NCBI GenBank assembly: GCA_945873105.1
Contig: CAMCBW010000013.1
Coordinates: 1 to 64,000 of the forward strand
DNA: 64,000 nt
From: Tangfeifania diversioriginum
GTDB lineage: Bacteria > Bacteroidota > Bacteroidia > Bacteroidales > Prolixibacteraceae
Direction of reading: 5' to 3'
The stretch's first letter is position 1; each line of letters begins with the position of its first letter. The translations under genes and the position numbers were made by a program. The notes below the pieces were generated by a model that did not search any database, was not told the DNA's origin, and saw only the letters and a list, made by a program, of their open reading frames with translations. Below, piece after piece: positions 61,285 through 64,000 of the stretch.

Positions 61285-63369
61285 ATGAACCACTGTTGGG
61301 GGTTTCAGATGGTCACAAAAAGTGTCTCAATCAGGGCGCTTTTCATCGCGCTTTCACTCCTGGTTTTACAGGCAAATCTTTCGGGACAGGAAAACGCAAA
61401 TCCCCTGCCGGGAAGGTCAGATACCACCATTGTGCTGGGGGAAATTGCGGTGGAAGCGATCAAAATCAGTACCCCCCTGCGGAATGTACCCGGGAGTATC
61501 TCTGTCGTGACCGGAAAAGGCACTACCATCGGGGATGCCACCAATCTCGCCACCACGATCAACGCCCTGCCGGGAGTCGCCATGCAAGCCGGGAACTATG
61601 CCACCAGCAGGATTGTCATCCGGGGCATGGGCAGCCGAACCCCATACAACACCAACCGGATCAAGTCCTACCTGAATGAGATCCCATTGACCGGCTCCGA
61701 TGGGGTATCTACCCCAGAAGAGATCGACCTTCACAGCCTGCAACGCATCGAGGTGGTGAAGGGTCCGGCAGCTGCCCTCTTCGGTCCCGGACTGGGGGGC
61801 AGCCTCAACCTCTATACCCCGGATTACAACCAATACAAGCTGAAGGCAAACGCACAATATGGCTCCTGGAATACATTGCAGGCCCATCTTTCAGCCTCAA
61901 CACAAGGGGAAACTTTGAGTGCCTGGGGAAGTGTGAGCCACCTTCAATCGGATGGATTCAGGGAGAATGGATCCTACCAAAGAACCGCCGTAATGTCTAC
62001 TGCACAGTGGAAGCGGAAAGGCTGGACAGTTGATGCATTGATCCTGCTGACCAGCCTGAATGCAGGCATTCCCAGCTCTTTGGGGAAGACCCTGTTTGAG
62101 GAGAGGCCCGAAGCTGCGGCTCCCACCTGGAAAGCGGTAAAGGGATACAAGGAGTCGGAGAAGATCCGGGCAGGCATCACGGTAGCCACCAAAATCAATA
62201 CCCGGCTCGACAACCTCTTTACCGTTTTTGGCATTGGCAACGACAGCTACGAACGACGCCCCTTCAACAACCTTGACGACAACTCCCTGGGATATGGCTT
62301 CCGGAACAAATTGAGTTACCGCACTGCAAAAACGGAATGGATTGCAGGCGGTGAATTTGTGGCGGATCGCTACGATTGGCGACTGGACAAGGAGGAGCAA
62401 CTCCTGAACAAGAACAGTGAACGACGGAATCATTTCAACCTTTACGGCATGGTCTACTTCCGGCCCAATGGGAAACTCAACCTCACCCTCGCATCGGCAG
62501 TCGGGCAGACCAGCTACCGGCTCACCGATCACTTCGCCGCCAACGGGGATCAATCCGGCCAACGCAAATTCCCGCTCATCTTCTCTCCCCGGATTGGGAT
62601 CAACTATGCCATCAATGCGGAAGTAGCGCTTTATGGCTCTGCCGGACACGGCTACTCCCTTCCCTCCCCTGAGGAGACACTGTTGCCCGGCGGCGATGTC
62701 AATCCCAACCTGAAACCGGAGCAGGGAATGCAATACGAAACAGGCATCCGGCTGAACCTTTTCCACCAAACAGCCTGGCTTGATGGAACCCTCTACTGGA
62801 TTGAACTGAACAATTTACTGGTTACCAAAAGGGTGTCGGAGGATATTTTCACCGGCATCAATGCAGGCAAGACAAGGCACCAGGGATTTGAACTGTCCTT
62901 CCGGAACAGCTTCTTCCACTTCAGCCACTTCCCGGGCAAACTTGGTTCAATGCTGAGCTATTCCCTGTCCGTCAACAAGTTCATCGAGTTTACAGACGAT
63001 GGAAACAACTTCGATGGCAAGAACCTTCCGGGGATACCGAACCAAACGATACAGCACCAATTTGTCTGGAATCCAATGGAGCGTATCGAAGTTACAACCC
63101 AGCTCTACCTTGCCGGGGAACAGTACCTGGATGACCTGAATGCCGAAAAATACGAAGGCTACCTGCTGGCAAACCTCAGGCTATCGGCGGAAATCCTCAA
63201 AAGTACCACCACTGCACTGAAGGCCTTTGCAGGCATCAACAACCTGACAGACACCCATTATGCCTCCATGCTGATGGTCAATGCCAAAGGCTTTGGTGGC
63301 AGCGAACCGCGCTATTATTATCCTGGTTCGCCCAGGAATTTCTTTTTGGGAATACAATATAGCTTCTGA
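61285..63369 (+). CDS. TonB-dependent receptor
   Basis: This outer-membrane transporter of 694 residues has a signal ('ALFIALSLLVLQANLSG'), a plug domain ('TPLRNVPGSISVVTGK', 'TRIKSYLNEIPLTGSDG', 'RIEVVKGPAAALFGPGLGGSLNLYTP') and a 22-strand barrel ending in an aromatic residue ('FFLGIQYSF'). It lacks the SusC N-terminal carboxypeptidase-like domain and resembles siderophore or FecA-type receptors. The start may be ATG 61309 (MVTKSVSIRAL) instead. Substrate is not determinable. A dispersed four-hairpin element follows it. Confidence 0.92.
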   Translation: MNHCWGFQMVTKSVSIRALFIALSLLVLQANLSGQENANPLPGRSDTTIVLGEIAVEAIKISTPLRNVPGSISVVTGKGTTIGDATNLATTINALPGVAMQAGNYATSRIVIRGMGSRTPYNTNRIKSYLNEIPLTGSDGVSTPEEIDLHSLQRIEVVKGPAAALFGPGLGGSLNLYTPDYNQYKLKANAQYGSWNTLQAHLSASTQGETLSAWGSVSHLQSDGFRENGSYQRTAVMSTAQWKRKGWTVDALILLTSLNAGIPSSLGKTLFEERPEAAAPTWKAVKGYKESEKIRAGITVATKINTRLDNLFTVFGIGNDSYERRPFNNLDDNSLGYGFRNKLSYRTAKTEWIAGGEFVADRYDWRLDKEEQLLNKNSERRNHFNLYGMVYFRPNGKLNLTLASAVGQTSYRLTDHFAANGDQSGQRKFPLIFSPRIGINYAINAEVALYGSAGHGYSLPSPEETLLPGGDVNPNLKPEQGMQYETGIRLNLFHQTAWLDGTLYWIELNNLLVTKRVSEDIFTGINAGKTRHQGFELSFRNSFFHFSHFPGKLGSMLSYSLSVNKFIEFTDDGNNFDGKNLPGIPNQTIQHQFVWNPMERIEVTTQLYLAGEQYLDDLNAEKYEGYLLANLRLSAEILKSTTTALKAFAGINNLTDTHYASMLMVNAKGFGGSEPRYYYPGSPRNFFLGIQYSF

Positions 63370-63391
63370 AATGCTGATTAAATCTAATTTT

Positions 63392-63516
63392 ATAATCCCG
63401 TTAGGGATTTTATGTGGGTAGAATATAGATGAATTGTGTTTATCTCGTCCCGTACGGGACGAAATGGACTTTCAATCAAATGCTTTCTACCCACATATTA
63501 TACCTCCGGTATATTG
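63392..63516. repeat. Four-hairpin composite dispersed repeat, copy 2
   Basis: AATCCCGTTAGGGATT (63394-63409), GTGGGTAGAA (about 63413) pairing with TTCTACCCAC (63485-63494), inner TCGTCCCGTACGGGACGA (63445-63462) and TATACCTCCGGTATA (63500-63514). The inner hairpin is a perfect 18-bp palindrome. Compared with copy 1, the last hairpin has changed sequence but keeps its pairing. Confidence 0.88.
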
Positions 63517-63662
63517 ATTTTCAAAGTTTAAACAGCTTCTAACTTAATTTCAATAAATTGGCATTTAGAAAACAACCCTCAATATTAATGTAGTCTATAC
63601 AAGGTATCACACAGATTTCCAGTTATATAATTTCTTTTTCCGTCCAATAAAAACTCAACACC

Positions 63663-64000
63663 ATGCGAATACTGATTGCCCTGGCGCTCCTATTGATGTT
63701 CAAAATAGCAGGTGCCCAAAATTCAGAACCCTATTTCCTCTCCAACCCTTCGCTCACCCCGGACGGTCAAACCCTGCTCTTCAGCTTTGAAGGAGATCTA
63801 TGGAAAGCACCGTTGAAAGAGGGCACCGCGACAAGATTAACCGCCATGCAAGGCTATGAGACAGGAGCAAAAGTATCGCCGGATGGCAAATGGATCGCCT
63901 TTACAGGAAGGCAATACAACAACAGTGATCTCTACCTCATGCCCCTCGAAGGTGGCGAGATAAAACAACTGACCTTCCACAGCGCCTCCGATGATGTCAA
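63663..64000 (+). CDS. Tricorn-like S41 peptidase, 5' part only
   Basis: Starting at ATG 63663, this frame stays open to the window end and so is missing from the ORF track. A signal peptide (MRILIALALLLMFKIAGAQ) is followed by the N-terminal TolB-like propeller of Tricorn homologues: 'FLSNPSLTPDGQTLLFSFEGDLW', 'RLTAMQGYETGAKVSPDGKWIAFTG' and 'LMPLEGGEIKQLTFH'. The peptidase domain would lie outside the window. Confidence 0.85.
   Translation, partial: MRILIALALLLMFKIAGAQNSEPYFLSNPSLTPDGQTLLFSFEGDLWKAPLKEGTATRLTAMQGYETGAKVSPDGKWIAFTGRQYNNSDLYLMPLEGGEIKQLTFHSASDDV

Overview
The window is chromosomal DNA from a member of the Bacteroidota, most likely class Bacteroidia. Evidence: the tig-clpP-clpX order; Bacteroidota-type promoters (TTTG, about 19-21 bp, TAnnTTTG) upstream of several genes and almost no Shine-Dalgarno sequences; many lipoproteins with DUF4369, DUF4783, lamin-tail or Rieske-like domains; a large NtrY-like kinase; an NTF2-like secreted protein; and a Tricorn-type peptidase. 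No rRNA operon, phage, integron, IS element or CRISPR array is visible. One tRNA gene (Leu, anticodon TAG) is present.

Layout. 1-1.2 kb: the start of a secreted protein built from 85-residue Ig-like repeats, running off the left edge. 1.6-10.6 kb: housekeeping genes (ruvC, HIT hydrolase, greA, ahcY, ribF, a DUF4369/TlpA-like lipoprotein, an LpxH-type phosphoesterase, a FabH-like ketoacyl synthase). 10.8-14.5 kb: rmuC, a polytopic membrane protein, purD. 14.7-20.1 kb: four co-directional genes for ribose salvage (ribokinase, nucleoside hydrolase lipoprotein, ADP-ribosylglycohydrolase lipoprotein, GRP-family sugar transporter). 20.4-26.3 kb: csp, clpX, clpP, tig, tRNA-Leu, lptB, tatC on the minus strand. 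26.6-38.9 kb: recQ, a giant NtrY-like kinase with rlmH, DUF4783 and YihY/BrkB proteins, a HExxH lipoprotein, and ribD/prmC divergently transcribed from overlapping start codons. 39.1-43.6 kb: lamin-tail protein, Tat-exported DUF362 protein and a NapH/NapG-like polyferredoxin in one orientation. 43.8-57 kb: asd, hflX, two aldo/keto reductases, a histidine kinase/response regulator pair, DUF202, HD-domain and beta-propeller proteins, a Tat-signal pyruvyl transferase, a class IV aminotransferase, and a CoA-binding protein. 56.6-64 kb: LemA and an M48 protease, PL6 lyase, cytochrome c/sugar dehydrogenase, TonB-dependent receptor and the start of a Tricorn-like S41 peptidase.

The most unusual feature is between the genes. 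At least a dozen intergenic gaps hold inverted repeats whose arms are tandem runs of a short word that differs from gap to gap (for example TAAAGGT, AGTGCCTAA, GGAAATTGG, AATTACG), with perfect arms up to 31-32 bp. Other dispersed elements occur twice each: a four-hairpin composite, a roughly 170-bp hairpin element in purine-rich DNA, and a 90-bp element. Short REP-like palindromes also occur, one inside a histidine kinase gene. Two regulatory RNA candidates stand out: a promoter plus intrinsic terminator in the greA leader that would give a transcript of about 47 nt (resembling E. coli GraL), and an orphan terminator with a UCCUCC loop upstream of recQ.

All assignments come from reading the sequence and ORF translations; no database search was run.
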